A stretch of DNA of 64,000 nucleotides from Mytilinidion resinicola (lineage: Eukaryota; Ascomycota; Dothideomycetes; Mytilinidiales; Mytilinidiaceae), in NCBI RefSeq assembly GCF_010093595.1, contig NW_022985445.1, positions 1,565,835-1,629,834 of the forward strand, given 5' to 3'. The notes under the pieces were generated by a model. It had not been told where the DNA came from and did not search any database. It worked only from the letters and a program-made list of their open reading frames with translations. This document shows, in pieces, positions 1-10,360 of this stretch (positions are counted from its first letter, which is position 1; the number at the start of each line of letters is the position of its first letter). The position numbers and the translations under genes are program-made.

Positions 1-1388
1 TTCACTCCCGCTTTTGGTAGCCACTGCCCTTCTCCTTCGAACTGACAAAAGTCAAGCTCAAACAGCGAAAGGTTGACGTTCTGTAAGTTTGGGGCTGTCT
101 CTCTCCATTTCTCGTTCTCGATGAAAGCGGTAAGAGACTGCATCAGTTCCAGTTCATGCCACTCGTATGTTTCATAGAAGCAGCAGTCGTCCCGGAAGCA
201 AATAGTGACCAAGCCGGGAGGCAAGACGTCGGAGATGTTAGGTGAGTGGGCCGGGCGACCAACCAAGTAGGACGCAAGGGGAAATTTCAACGTCCCTCAG
301 AGCTGAGAGACCTTTCAATGAGCAGTTGTGAGCAAACGATAGATAGTAAATCGAGTTCTCCGTGGCATCGGAACCCGCGTACGTGTAGCACTCAAAACTG
401 ATTTTGAGATGGGTGAGGGTGACCTTTACTAGTTCGAGGCTGGATGTGAGCGCAGGACCATTAAAGTTGTGCGTACAGGGAAACCAAACGTTGTAATCCA
501 GGGATACAAGATTCGGTGTAGAAGCCAGGACTTTTCGTAGTACCAAAGGTGAAGCACCTGTTTGGGGTAACCGCAATTTTTCAGCGAAGGCGCGTTCCCC
601 GGCATTATCGCTAGTGACTTGTCTTGTTCTTCGTTTTGGTTCCATTCAGCTGGGAGGTTCATCTCGGCTTCCTCAAGTGTGGGCAAGTGGAAAAAGGGAA
701 GATATAGTCGCATGTCAAGGGAACTCCCCAGGTCTTCGATGTAAAAGCCTATGTGCTGTTTTTCTGTCTCGGGATCAGCTCCTAAATTCAGCGATTTGAG
801 GTGTTCCAGCTTGGTCGTTTTCGTAGTTGGTTGAGCGGAGAGAGCATGTGATAAAACACCTCCGATATGATGATTATGTCTTAGCAAGTCTTGCGCTATT
901 GTGAGAGTTGTTAGATTCGGGCATTTCACAAGAAATAAAGCAATGATAGCATCGAGAGAATTGGCTTTTAGCCCCGCTTCCATGTCTTCTCGTTTTGGCA
1001 TTCCCGTCTCTCGTAGAGTTGCTAGGAACGTTTCACTCTGGGGCTTCAAGGGCGAGGGCAGGCTCGGACCGAAAAGAAAGCTTCCATGGCGCCGAAAGCC
1101 TTCTGCTCGCAAGCTGACAATGGAGATGTAGGTTACCAACTTTGGTGTCTCGATCATGGTCCGGAGGAGATTGATGCACGGCGATTCAAGCATATGACCT
1201 TTGTGCTCTTTAGGATACTCTTTGCTATCGCCTTTCCAGGTCATCGTAATTTTCTTGAAAAGAGCCTCGAGTGTCACGATTCGGATGGCTTTGTAGGTCT
1301 TCGATAGGTTGGAGAGATTAGTCTGAGCTGGATACGGAGTGATACTATTGACCATCTCTTGAGGCAATGTGGGAAACGTAGAAGCCAT
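1..1388 (-). pseudogene. F-box-like protein gene, two frameshifts, runs off left edge
   Basis: The start at 1388 gives MASTFPTLPQEMVNSI..., an F-box-like N-terminus (LPxEM followed by spaced leucines and SKTYK), then a leucine-rich middle. The original frame is sensible until about 580. There, a run of five A on the coding strand (577-581) coincides with a switch to another frame that continues the expected leucine-repeat pattern (ASPLVLRKVLASTPNL). That frame ends in a stop at 238-240, but from about 285-241 the first frame resumes with SDVLPPGLVTICFRDDCC, a sequence typical of the C-terminal part of fungal F-box proteins of this kind. So two compensating frame changes (about 580 and 241-285) interrupt one ancestral reading frame. 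The gene continues beyond base 1. F-box proteins usually recruit substrates to SCF ubiquitin ligases; no substrate can be inferred. Sequencing errors could give the same picture. Confidence 0.6.
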
Positions 1389-2493
1389 TTTTAACGTAAG
1401 AGAGGATCAAATCGAAGCCGAAGTCGAAGTAATAGAGGTATTGCTGGGCCGTTGTGAATTATGAAAAAGGTGCCGGGTAGGTGATTGCCTCGTTCCAGTG
1501 GTAGGCCGCGCTGTAGGTATGAGGTGGCTCAGCGAGTGGTTATCCTGCGGATTTTGTGAAGCAATGAAGTACGCCTCGCAATAGCAGGTGAATTCTCAGA
1601 GGCTTATCGCGGTCGCTTTATGTGAAAAATCCGGAGGCCAGAACAGGTGTAGTCTGTTTGCTACGCCGCACTCTGCCCACTTCTACGCAAGGATTTTATT
1701 CGCAACAAACTGTGCCTCTTTGTAACTCGACCTTCGATGATTCGATTTGGAGAGCCAGTATAGAGTTTAAGGAAAATCGATTGATTGGTGAAGCAAGCAT
1801 TGGATTGCTTGAAGGCAATTACTCTCCTGCTTTCTCTATGAGTTGAATAAGACAAGTCAGTCCCTATACGGCCTAGACTAAGAAGCACGTGTCCTAGATC
1901 ATTATGTATTTGGTGAAAGCCTGTACATATAGAAATCGATCCTAAAAGGAAGCATCACTGTATATGAATTAATTGATACTTGGTTTCGTGTCTGAGCGAC
2001 GAAAGGGTGTTCGCGATGCTGACGATGATCGTCCGGGTAAGGCGTTAAATAAGGTTGTGGCGGAGAGTTCATTGCTTACGGCCTTTGATCGAAGGACTCC
2101 ACCACTTCAGCACGCTTACGATAGCCAAAGGCTGGGAGCTCGCAGTATGCGCACCATGACCAAGCTAGAAAAAAGGTCGAGTGGTACAGCGAAGAGGAGG
2201 CACCACGGAGATAGCGCGTGAAAACCTCCGGAAGCACCGGCAACGTAGCGCCCTGGCGGCCCTGACGTCAACATGGCATTTTCTGCTTTCACCCTTCCCA
2301 GACGCCATCGCGCCGTCCTTGGAAGTAGAAGTACCGCGGGTCCTCCCCTATCGACCCTCGAGTCCTTTTCTTCATTCATCTTTAATTGACAGCGCATCAC
2401 CCTCGTGGCTCGTTGCAGGTTCACCAGGACACTCGTCGCGCCTTGTTTGCCCCCTACGATACATCTCCCCTTCATCCCTATCGACTGCCCATC
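1389..2493. other. Intergenic region with no convincing gene
   Basis: This is the divergent spacer between the F-box gene and the SFK1-like gene. Open frames here are short, overlap on both strands and show no recognisable domain. It must hold the promoters of both flanking genes. The last 200 bases before 2494 are pyrimidine-rich, like a fungal 5' leader. Confidence 0.6.
2263..2270. promoter_or_regulatory. Perfect CRE palindrome TGACGTCA
   Basis: The 8-bp palindrome TGACGTCA lies about 225 bp upstream of the SFK1-like start codon. ATF/CREB-type bZIP factors bind this sequence in fungi. Binding here is inference from one motif. Confidence 0.4.
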
Positions 2494-3574
2494 ATGTGGG
2501 GAATTTCATATTGGATCGTGCCGATATTCAGCGCGTTCGTCTGGTTAGCCATGTTATTAGCAATGCTGATAACTTGGATAACGGAAGGCTCGCCGCGCTA
2601 TGCCTCAATGGAAGCAGGCCAACACATCGCGTGAGTATTCCTACACGCGAATTATTGATGATGGTGGAAAACTAACAGACGACAGTTATATTTCCGGTAT
2701 GAAACTCCTTGGAATCACCAGTAACTTCAACTGACGTGTGTCAAGATGTCGGGGCGCAAGGACTGAAACCTCTCTTCATCGCAATGTCTACCGTCACGGT
2801 CGTCACGCTTGATCTCACCTTTATCCTCGAGAGATGGCTGCGGCACACTGGTCGCTTGACCCACAACACTTCGTTGTTCCAAAAAATACTATCTATCCTC
2901 TCGATCATTGCAGCGATCGTTGGCGCCGTGGGTCTGATCCTACTCTCCATCTTTGATACCCTGCGACACCCTCATCTCCACGATGCCTTCCTATGCTTGT
3001 TCATGTAAGTTCGCTTAGAGAAACTGGGAGGAATAAAGCTAAATAGTTACACAGAGGTGGATACATCGTCTCCGCGATCTTCATTTGCGCCGAGTATCAG
3101 CGGCTAGGAATCCATTTCCGCGAGCACAGGGTCCTGCGCATTTCGTTTTGGCTGAAGCTGGCATTCATCCTCATCGAGATTGCTTTGGCAGTTGGTGAGT
3201 AAATGTGTTGTAAGTAATCGCATAGTTACTGATCGTTCCCAGCCTTCGGTGTCACTTCCAAAAATGGCCACCGCAACGTGGCCGCCGTATTGGAGTGGAT
3301 CATTGCGCTCATCTACTTCTTCTTTGTGCTGAGCTTCTTCATCGACTTTATGCCAGCCGTCCGAACCAAGCATCACCAAAGCCACGAGACCGAGATGGAC
3401 GTCGCATTGGAGCAAGGGGATTCTGCCACTGGAAGGTTATATCAGAACGGCGCCGGCGATGGAGGCATGAATGGCTATACCAATGGTGCCAATGGCTATA
3501 CCAACGGGGCCAACGGCTATGCACCAGGTACCACCAAGCCTGTAGAGCCCGCTGTCCCGTCCCGGAATTTCTAG
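2494..3574 (+). CDS. Frag1/DRAM/Sfk1-family six-TM membrane protein
   Basis: Five exons: 2494-2630, 2686-2696, 2746-3004, 3055-3194 and 3243-3574, giving 292 codons in continuous frame. Exon 2 is only 11 nt; splicing it in restores the family motif AYISDVGAQGLKPLFIA, which supports the model. About six hydrophobic segments are visible (residues ~3-30, 58-80, 100-122, 133-155, 165-190, 200-222). The family includes yeast Sfk1, which helps keep the PI4-kinase Stt4 at the plasma membrane, and animal DRAM and Frag1/PGAP2-related proteins. Membership is from the conserved pattern; the exact role is inferred. The C-terminal tail is cytosol-like and carries an NGYTNGA repeat. The start is the first ATG after a pyrimidine-rich leader and directly precedes TM1. 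Confidence 0.85.
3465..3530 (+). repeat. In-frame Asn-Gly-Tyr-Thr repeat in SFK1-like tail
   Basis: A short tandem repeat of about 24 nt encodes NGYTNGA twice, followed by a diverged NGYAPG copy, near the C-terminus of the membrane protein. Such tails often vary in length between strains. Confidence 0.7.
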
Positions 3575-3997
3575 ATTACTGCCTCTCTTTTCCTTTGTAT
3601 AAAACCTGTAGTATGCGCTGTCGATTGGCGTGCTCATTTCTGGTGTTCCGGCGGCATTGAGGCATTCCACGATATCTTGCATTTGCGCGACGGAGGTTCA
3701 ACAGTTGGACGGCATGGTCTGTAGATACGTAAAACGAACACTGCCTCGCTAGATAAGTGGGGCTTCAATACAACATAATTAATGATGAAGCCCCGTAAAA
3801 GCCCCGTGATCTTTTCGTTCGATGGGACTACACAGTACTCGGAAAGAGGGCCATCAAGTTGGTGGGTGTAAGTGTCACGTGAGTCTACCAAGGCGAAATG
3901 ATTATCCGAGCTGGTCTGTGCGCCACGGTCCATTTCGAAAACCTCACTGCGACGACTCTCCTCAGATCGCAACGAAACCCCAGCGACAACCGCCAAA

Positions 3998-4622
3998 ATG
4001 CCAAAGAACCTCAAGCCAAAGAGCGGGATCGCAGGTAAGACACCTCATATCTCAACGTCAACGCCGGCTTTTCTAATTTCATCGCAGTTGGCCTCAACTC
4101 GGGACATGCTGTCACCCCCCGCCAGCCCAAGACGAAGCCATCATACCGAAAGGGTTTCCAGAGCAAGCGCACACTGTTCGTGAAGGATGTCGTCCGCGAG
4201 GTTGCCGGGTACGTTTGATTCTCTGGACAATATCCATCACAGTAGGATGAATCGGTGATTGAACATTAGCTAACTTTCTTTTCGACAGACTTGCACCATA
4301 GTGAGTTGCGACCGGTATTACCAACCTTACCACGGACACCACTGATCGATTCTAGCGAGCGCCGAGTTATTGAGTTGATCCGCAACAGCAAGGACAAGCG
4401 TGCCCGCAAGCTGGCCAAGAAGAGGGTACGCATACCGCCATCCTACTCCTTCGAACCGCCTTCCCCAATCTTCCTCGACATCACATACGAACCCCCACAT
4501 CACACATACTTCGGAGAGCATACTGACGGATTTTATTCTAGCTCGGGACTTTCGGACGCGCGAAGGCGAAGGTTGAGGAGATGACCAACATCATTGCGGA
4601 GGCAAGGCGGGCGGGTCACTAA
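3998..4622 (+). CDS. RPL36: 60S ribosomal protein eL36
   Basis: Five exons: 3998-4034, 4088-4208, 4289-4300, 4356-4425 and 4542-4622, giving 106 aa. The spliced product contains KPSYRKGFQSKRTLFVKDVV, then REVAGLAPYERRVIELIRNS, and ends EEMTNIIAEARRAGH, the eL36 signature, at the usual length of about 100-106 aa. Exon 3 is a 12-nt microexon encoding the Leu-Ala-Pro of that motif, with split codons at both ends. eL36 is a small basic protein of the large ribosomal subunit. The downstream stop is followed by a gene-free region, and the promoter lies in the 423-bp gap after the SFK1-like gene. Confidence 0.95.
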
Positions 4623-5442
4623 GCGATGGCTGGCGTATGGTTGCGATGTCTCTTACAACTTGGTGGATTGATCATGAATTCAATACACTAGAGGGAAGTC
4701 CTCAAAAATTCAAAGAAAGCCCGTGGGATCTGGACAGTGCTGTAGCCAGGACCTTATCATACCCTCAATGTGACCATGTTTCACTTCAACACCATATTTG
4801 GCTGGAAATTCTCAATGATTCGTCACTGATTGAGAAGTGAAGGTCTGAAATGATAATGCAGTATGGGAATTAGCCTCTTCTGGCATGCTACGTTGAGTGA
4901 ATAATGAGCAAAAGAATAATCAAGCATCGCCTCTCGAATATCGAATGGACAGGGACTGAATGCCAGTCGAGCATCTATCAGACATCGTCTAGCCACAATC
5001 ATCGAGTAACGTAAATTCACAGTACAGAGTCGAGCTCACAACTTCCAATGAAGATATCGGAGACCCGACCTGTAACGATTAATGCTAATCAAAAACAGTC
5101 ACTCATCTTGCACTTAGAAAGTCGGTATTGATTATGAACAGGTAGATGCTATGGTCAAATCTAGGTATTGGCTCTCCTCAGTCATGCTAGGATCAGTAGA
5201 GACCAGGAAAGGATCACGACACTCGAAATTAGCTTCGACCAAGCTCACACATCGTCTGGAAAATGAACATGTATTGAAGCACCTCAGAAGGTGTTGAATA
5301 AGTGTAGACAGACTAGCCTACCAGTACTGCACAAACACTAATACCCTCCAACGCCAATTGTACCATCTATGCAGCTATGAGACGCCCATCGTATCTCATG
5401 ATAGCTCCCCCAAGCAAGCAGCCATGGCTTTCTTACTCTACC
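4623..5442. other. Intergenic region between convergent genes, nothing recognised
   Basis: The 3' ends of eL36 (+) and the UBX protein (-) face each other across about 820 bp. The sequence is relatively AT-rich with frequent stops in all frames. It probably holds the two 3' UTRs. Confidence 0.6.
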
Positions 5443-7051
5443 TCATTTCTTGTAGAAACCCTTGCTGAATATGCTCTTCAGCTTGCTCTCCTTGTCCGCA
5501 TTGCTAGTACTGCCGCCTCCAGTCTTCCTCATACCGAGAATGTTCGTCGAGGGCTTCTCCTCCTGTCGATTATCTATCTCGGGTTCTTCGACACGCAGAA
5601 CTTGAGCTTTCTGCTGCCATTCCTGCTTGAGGACATTCTTCGACGCTCGTGCTTCACTGCTTGCGTTGTCGTCCCAGAGGAAGGTCAGTATCTCTCGACC
5701 CGAGAATCGGAGATCCTGAACCAGACGCTGTGGCCCGTTTTTCATAGCGAGCGGCGCTCCTTTAGGCCCTATGTATCGTAGGTGGAACGGCTGTGTCGGG
5801 TGCACCAGGAGATTCCGTACAGATTCGTACAGTTTGCTTGCAGTGTCGGAGTTGGAGAAAGTCATCATGACCTGACTCTCATCTGGCAGACGGATCCGGA
5901 ATGTGACGCCTTTCTGGGCCTCAGATTTCTGTTTCCGAATAGCGTCTTGCTCTGCAAGCTCTTTATCTGATAGTAGGCGGGAGTTCTTGCCGCGGTTTTG
6001 TAGAGATGCTTGGTGTGCTTTGGCGTGTTCTATTGTTGGAATATAGTCGGCTTCGTTGTATGCTCGCAGTGCGGCTTGCGGGGTCGAGCTACTAGGCGGA
6101 GCAAAGATCTTGATTTCGGTAGATGGGCTTGGTTGAAGCGGTTCACTGCTTGGTGATGTGGCGGGATTGGGTTCTGCTTGCGAAGTGGCTTCATCGGGCC
6201 CAGTTGTTGCTGCTGTTTGATCTACCTCCATTGGCTCTGGTGCCACATTTTGGACGTCAGTAGCAGGAGTGCTGTCGGCTACTTCAGGTTCCTTCTCCTG
6301 TGGAGCTGGAACTGATGGAGGTAATCCTGTCGCCTCAGCAGTAGAACCACTGGCGGTAGGCGTACTCGCGGAGGGTTCTTCAGCGGTCTTGAAGTACTCT
6401 GTGATCTCGGTCATAGCTTCTTCGAGTGGGGTTCCGCTATTCTTGAAGTTCAGTCGTAATAGCGCTGTTCCGCTATCGAATCCAAGCTGGCTCAGTGTTT
6501 GTTGAAGTTCCACAAAGGTTGACAGCTCGCGATGACCCGGCATCACAGTTATGACAGGTGTTTCGTGGTTCAGCCTTCCGGAGCCCGATCCCGGAATACC
6601 GTTCATTTCGGGTACGCCGCGTTGAGTGAAGTTGTGGTTCGCGTCAGATCCACTTTCGAATTGTCGTAGTATTTTCCACAGCGAGTCATTGTTGGGGAAT
6701 TTCTGCGTCAAGCGGACGTTCTTCTCGGATTCTGGCAGCTGGAGAGCTACAGATATGGGAGCCGGGGATCGGGAAGCTTGTACGAGGTCCAGGCGAGCGC
6801 CTCCAGGTAGATTTGCTAGCCGTATTTGTTGAGAGAGTGTTACGGGCTTATTATTGAACCTGGCAGAGTGTCAATACCCTAAGCTTCGCAAGAGCATAAT
6901 GTAGGTTCACGTACTTAAGAGTGTATAGGTCCGGCTTTAGATTGAACTTGTTGCACGCCTCGTTCCGCACTTCGGTCAAGTATTTGCCTGGCGTGGTGGG
7001 AATCTTGGCCGTTCTCGCAGACGGGCTTAAGATCATAAGATGAGACGCCAT
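5443..7051 (-). CDS. TUG/ASPL-like UBX-domain protein (Ubx4-type)
   Basis: Two exons on the minus strand, 7051-6915 and 6859-5443, give 517 aa. The N-terminus MASHLMILSPSARTAKIP... with PGKYLTEVRNEACNKF and NKPVTLSQQIRLANLPGG matches the TUG-UBL1 ubiquitin-like fold that opens ASPL/TUG/Ubx4 proteins. A long acidic Pro/Ser/Thr linker follows (about residues 200-330). The UBX domain is at about 360-445 (FRIRLPDESQVMMTFSNSDT... REILTFLWDD). The tail ends in SKLKSIFSKGFYKK. Family members bind the AAA ATPase Cdc48/p97 through UBX and regulate its assembly or substrate delivery. The intron sits after the AA of AAG-Phe (donor GTACGT), and removing it joins the two halves of UBL1. The start codon overlaps the 3' end of a small upstream ORF on the same strand. 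Confidence 0.88.
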
Positions 7052-7425
7052 AACGAGCCCGCGACCTTGTAGGTGGAGAAGAGGGCTACTGCGGTGTTGG
7101 CGAAGACGAGGGCTCGGGCGCGATTGCAGCCGGGAGCGTGCCTTTGGTAAACGCTCTGGCAGGCTTCGATAGAGTGAAGGGAGGCGTAGAAGTAGAATAG
7201 CGCCCCCAGCAGCTGGTTCTCGGTGTCTGTCAATCGGAGGCCAGTCAAGTTTGCCATTGGGAGGTGTGGGAAAGACGAGAAAGGACCCCGCAGGCGCGGA
7301 GGGTTGAGGCTGCGGTGGTCTATAAACTCACCTGGACGAGGCTGACGGAGACGACGGAGCTGCACGAACACGATATGGTTCACTGCGCAAGCTTCGAGAG
7401 CGAGGGTTTTGGTGGCCGACTGCAC
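7033..7425 (-). CDS. Small unrecognised hydrophobic ORF overlapping the UBX gene start
   Basis: The open frame from ATG at 7425 to TGA at 7033 is 130 codons unspliced. A 105-nt intron (7331-7227; donor GTGAGT, acceptor TTGACAG) would give 95 aa in two exons, 7425-7332 and 7226-7033; because 105 is a multiple of three, both forms are open. The C-terminal part has two hydrophobic stretches (NQLLGALFYFYASLHSI and RALVFANTAVALFSTYKVAG). I do not recognise a family. Its stop codon lies 19 nt inside the downstream UBX gene, in another frame, so the two may share a transcript. It may instead be leader sequence. Conservation in related fungi would decide. Confidence 0.4.
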   Translation of the reverse strand: MQSATKTLALEACAVNHIVFVQLRRLRQPRPGEFIDHRSLNPPRLRGPFSSFPHLPMANLTGLRLTDTENQLLGALFYFYASLHSIEACQSVYQRHAPGCNRARALVFANTAVALFSTYKVAGSLWRLIL

Positions 7426-7750
7426 TGTTGCAGCTAGGAATATTCTTGAGCGGTGATGCCTTTGCTTGGAGTCGCTGTTGTCCTCGTCAGCCAGGCAACA
7501 TCCAACACACCTCTACCACTGCTTCCTCATCTCGTTCTAGAAGCTTCCAACCCCTACTCACGGCTTCAACCCTCTCCTAGCGCCTCTGCTTGATTCGCGT
7601 CTGGATCGCAGAACCCTTCCAGGCCGGAACCAAAGCCACATCTGCAGGGCATTCCTCCGCAAGGCGCCCCCGCCATCAATAATCGGCAGCGGGAACCACG
7701 ACCCCAACTCTCCATCCCCGTTTGCGCAACACCAGAAGCCAGCCCCAACC
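7426..7750. promoter_or_regulatory. Divergent promoter region, UBX side and TXNL1-like gene
   Basis: These 325 bp separate the minus-strand UBX/small-ORF unit from the plus-strand thioredoxin gene. No specific motif is claimed. Short open frames here are not supported. Confidence 0.5.
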
Positions 7751-8887
7751 ATGTCGAAAACCGTACATATCGAGTCGCCTGCGCAGTTCAACTCGCTGTT
7801 GTCCTCGTCCCGCGTTGTCGTCGTAGACTGTGAGTGCCGCAAAGCCCCCGCGCGCCCCTCCAGCGAAATACTGACCGTCTCTCGTGCAGTCTACGCCGAC
7901 TGGTGTGGGCCATGCAAGGCCATAGCCCCGGTCTATGAGCAGCTTTCCGCCCAGCTTTCGAGACCGAACATCGTTACCTTCACCAAGGTCAACACCGACA
8001 CCCAGACGCAGATTGCGCAGAGCTATGGCATCACCGCGTGAGGCCACCCCCGCCACATTCTTGCTCGTGAGACAGTGGCTTACCCTATTTTTGTTTCTAG
8101 CATGCCAACCTTCATGATCTTCAAGAATGGTCGCGAAGTCCAGAAGATCCGCGGTGCTCGTGCCAAAGAGCTGTCCACAGCGGTGCAGATGCTGGCGAAT
8201 GAGGCAGACTCTGATGGCAACTCGGGAGGGTTCGGAGAAGCAAGCTCCAGCACGAGCGGGACCTGGCGCGGTGCCGATCTACCGCGCGGATATCACGATG
8301 TCTCCGACCAGGTCGATACCAGAGGGCTGGACCTACTCAACTCGGACAGCGAACTAGGCGGAGTACGAGCACTCTTCGACGCCAGCATACCGTCTTCGAT
8401 AGGCAGCGGGAAAGGAAAGGGAAAGGCTAGTGGAGCCGAAACAAAGTCAGACTGGGTGGAGAGCGACGTCGACGAGCAGCTGATGCTGTATATCCCGTTC
8501 CAGTCGATGCTGAAGGTCCATACAATCCACCTGACCTCACTACCACCGAAATCCGAGGATGAGGACGAGGACGACGAGGTGCCGATGCGACCCAAGACGA
8601 TCCACATATATTCGAACCGCGCACACAATCTGGGCTTCGAGGAAGCGGAAGACATCCCTTCCACACAGTCAATAACCCTGAAGCCGAGCGACTGGGACGA
8701 GAAAACCGGGACAGCAAAGGTTGAGCTTCGCTTTGTCAAGTTCCAGAACGTGACATCTTTGGTCATCTTCGTAGTCGACGGGGACGGCGAGGGTGAGAAG
8801 GTACGGCTGGATAGGGTTCGCATAATCGGCGAGTCTGGGGAGAAGAGAGATATGGGCAAGCTGGAGATAATCGGCGATGATGCGTAG
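7751..8887 (+). CDS. Thioredoxin-like protein with PITH domain (TXNL1 orthologue)
   Basis: Three exons, 7751-7829, 7890-8037 and 8101-8887, give 337 aa. The thioredoxin domain (about 1-105) carries the active site FYADWCGPCKA with both redox cysteines at 32 and 35. A Ser/Gly-rich linker follows. The PITH domain (about 150-330: DEQLMLYIPFQSMLKVHTIH, then RPKTIHIYSNRAHNLGFEEA, then FVKFQNVTSLVIFVVD) is intact. In animals and fission yeast, TXNL1-type proteins associate with the 26S proteasome through PITH; a proteasome-linked oxidoreductase role is therefore inferred. Both introns are short GT-AG introns, and exon joins fall inside conserved thioredoxin motifs, supporting the model. An acidic run (DEDEDDE) lies in the PITH domain. 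Confidence 0.93.
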
Positions 8888-10360
8888 TCACAGCTGTCAA
8901 GCGGTGTGGCAGTCATCTTCTAATGCTGACGGAAAACCTTGCGTGGGCTCTGGTGTTCACTTGATTTGGCATGCACGGCGGGTCTCATTGGCAGCTTAGA
9001 TGGCTCATAGATACTTACGACAACCTCACGAGGCTCATGACAACCTCTTGAAAACATTCAAGCCCTTCCAAGGCTGCGCTGCATACTATACTGTACTAAA
9101 GTTCTAGCTGACCAGGAAGTCTAAATCGACTACCAGTGACAGTGACCCTGCACTTAATAAGCTTATTCAGGTTCATGAAACCTACATACTTGGACAGCCG
9201 TAGGCTACTCCCTACATATGAACTTTACAAAATAGTTCTTCAAGTTATTTAAATCAGGGCCTGAGGCCCAAGGGGATTATGACAAGTATGAACGGCTTTG
9301 CCTAATTCTTGTGAAGCTTTTAGAGTCTATTGCGAACGGACTGACGTTCTACGCGAGCCTTTCTTCTACCCAGTGGGAGCTTTGGTGGGCTTTTCCAATG
9401 ATCTCAACCAGGCCGATTTGCATTGGCTGGAGCGTGGAATGCTCAGCTCTAGGGTTTAGCTGTGAATACATACGTATAAGATTTACGGATTTGAACATGT
9501 GCTGCCCTCATGGAGCGTAGTCATCTCACAGCCTCCTATTAGCCAGAAATTGTCAGGGTCCAAGCTGAGTCAGCACACAATCGCTTGAAGATTTTCACGT
9601 CGCAGGCAGACCTTCTTCCTCCTCAAGGCCCATGATGAAGCGATGCGTAAGCGTCGACAATAAAATAGGAAGAGGATGACTTGGCAAATGCTAGGGCTGA
9701 TCTCAACTGACACTTTCTGAGGCCCGTATTTCCTGTTGCTGTGGGCGATTTCCTTACTCTCTCTCAACTGCTGGCAGCCAGAAAAGCATGCGGGATGGTT
9801 TGCTGAACTTTTGGAAAGGCTCTTCTGTCATTGCCTGAACCTCGATCAGTCTTTCTACGTCTATTCGCCGCGATTATATGTCTACTTTTCCACGAAATAG
9901 TTTTCCATGTCATTCAGCCCCTCTTTTTTCGTTTGAAGCCATATCCTTCACCGTGGAATAGAACTTCATGTCAATCAAACTCAGATACATAGCATATTAT
10001 TATTAGCACGATTGCTTAAGCGTCAGACTTCGACGCACTCATCTAGTCGGCCCAACATGATATGTCCGCATTCTCTGAGCCATCGCACCATCCTCTTAAG
10101 CCAACATCTGAGCGCATTTCACGCGTCTTCGTTGAGTAGATCCGTCTGCTCAGTTCCACTAGCTGGGTACGATATCACATCGCTACACGTACGCAACCTG
10201 CAGGCAATGTCGACATTTTCAAAGACCCCAGAGTATCAACCACAGCCTTGCGGCTATCTGTCCATGCCGCCGCCACATATCACACAAACAGTTTCTTGTA
10301 CACTTCGGGATTCTTCCCTGTTCACAGACCCGAACGAACGCAATTCTCGGTCGAAATCCT
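8888..10360. other. Gene-free region, AT-richer part
   Basis: This stretch downstream of the TXNL1-like gene has many stops on both strands and no domain. A 116-codon frame at 10012-10362 has no recognisable features and no supporting intron or neighbour. Confidence 0.55.
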
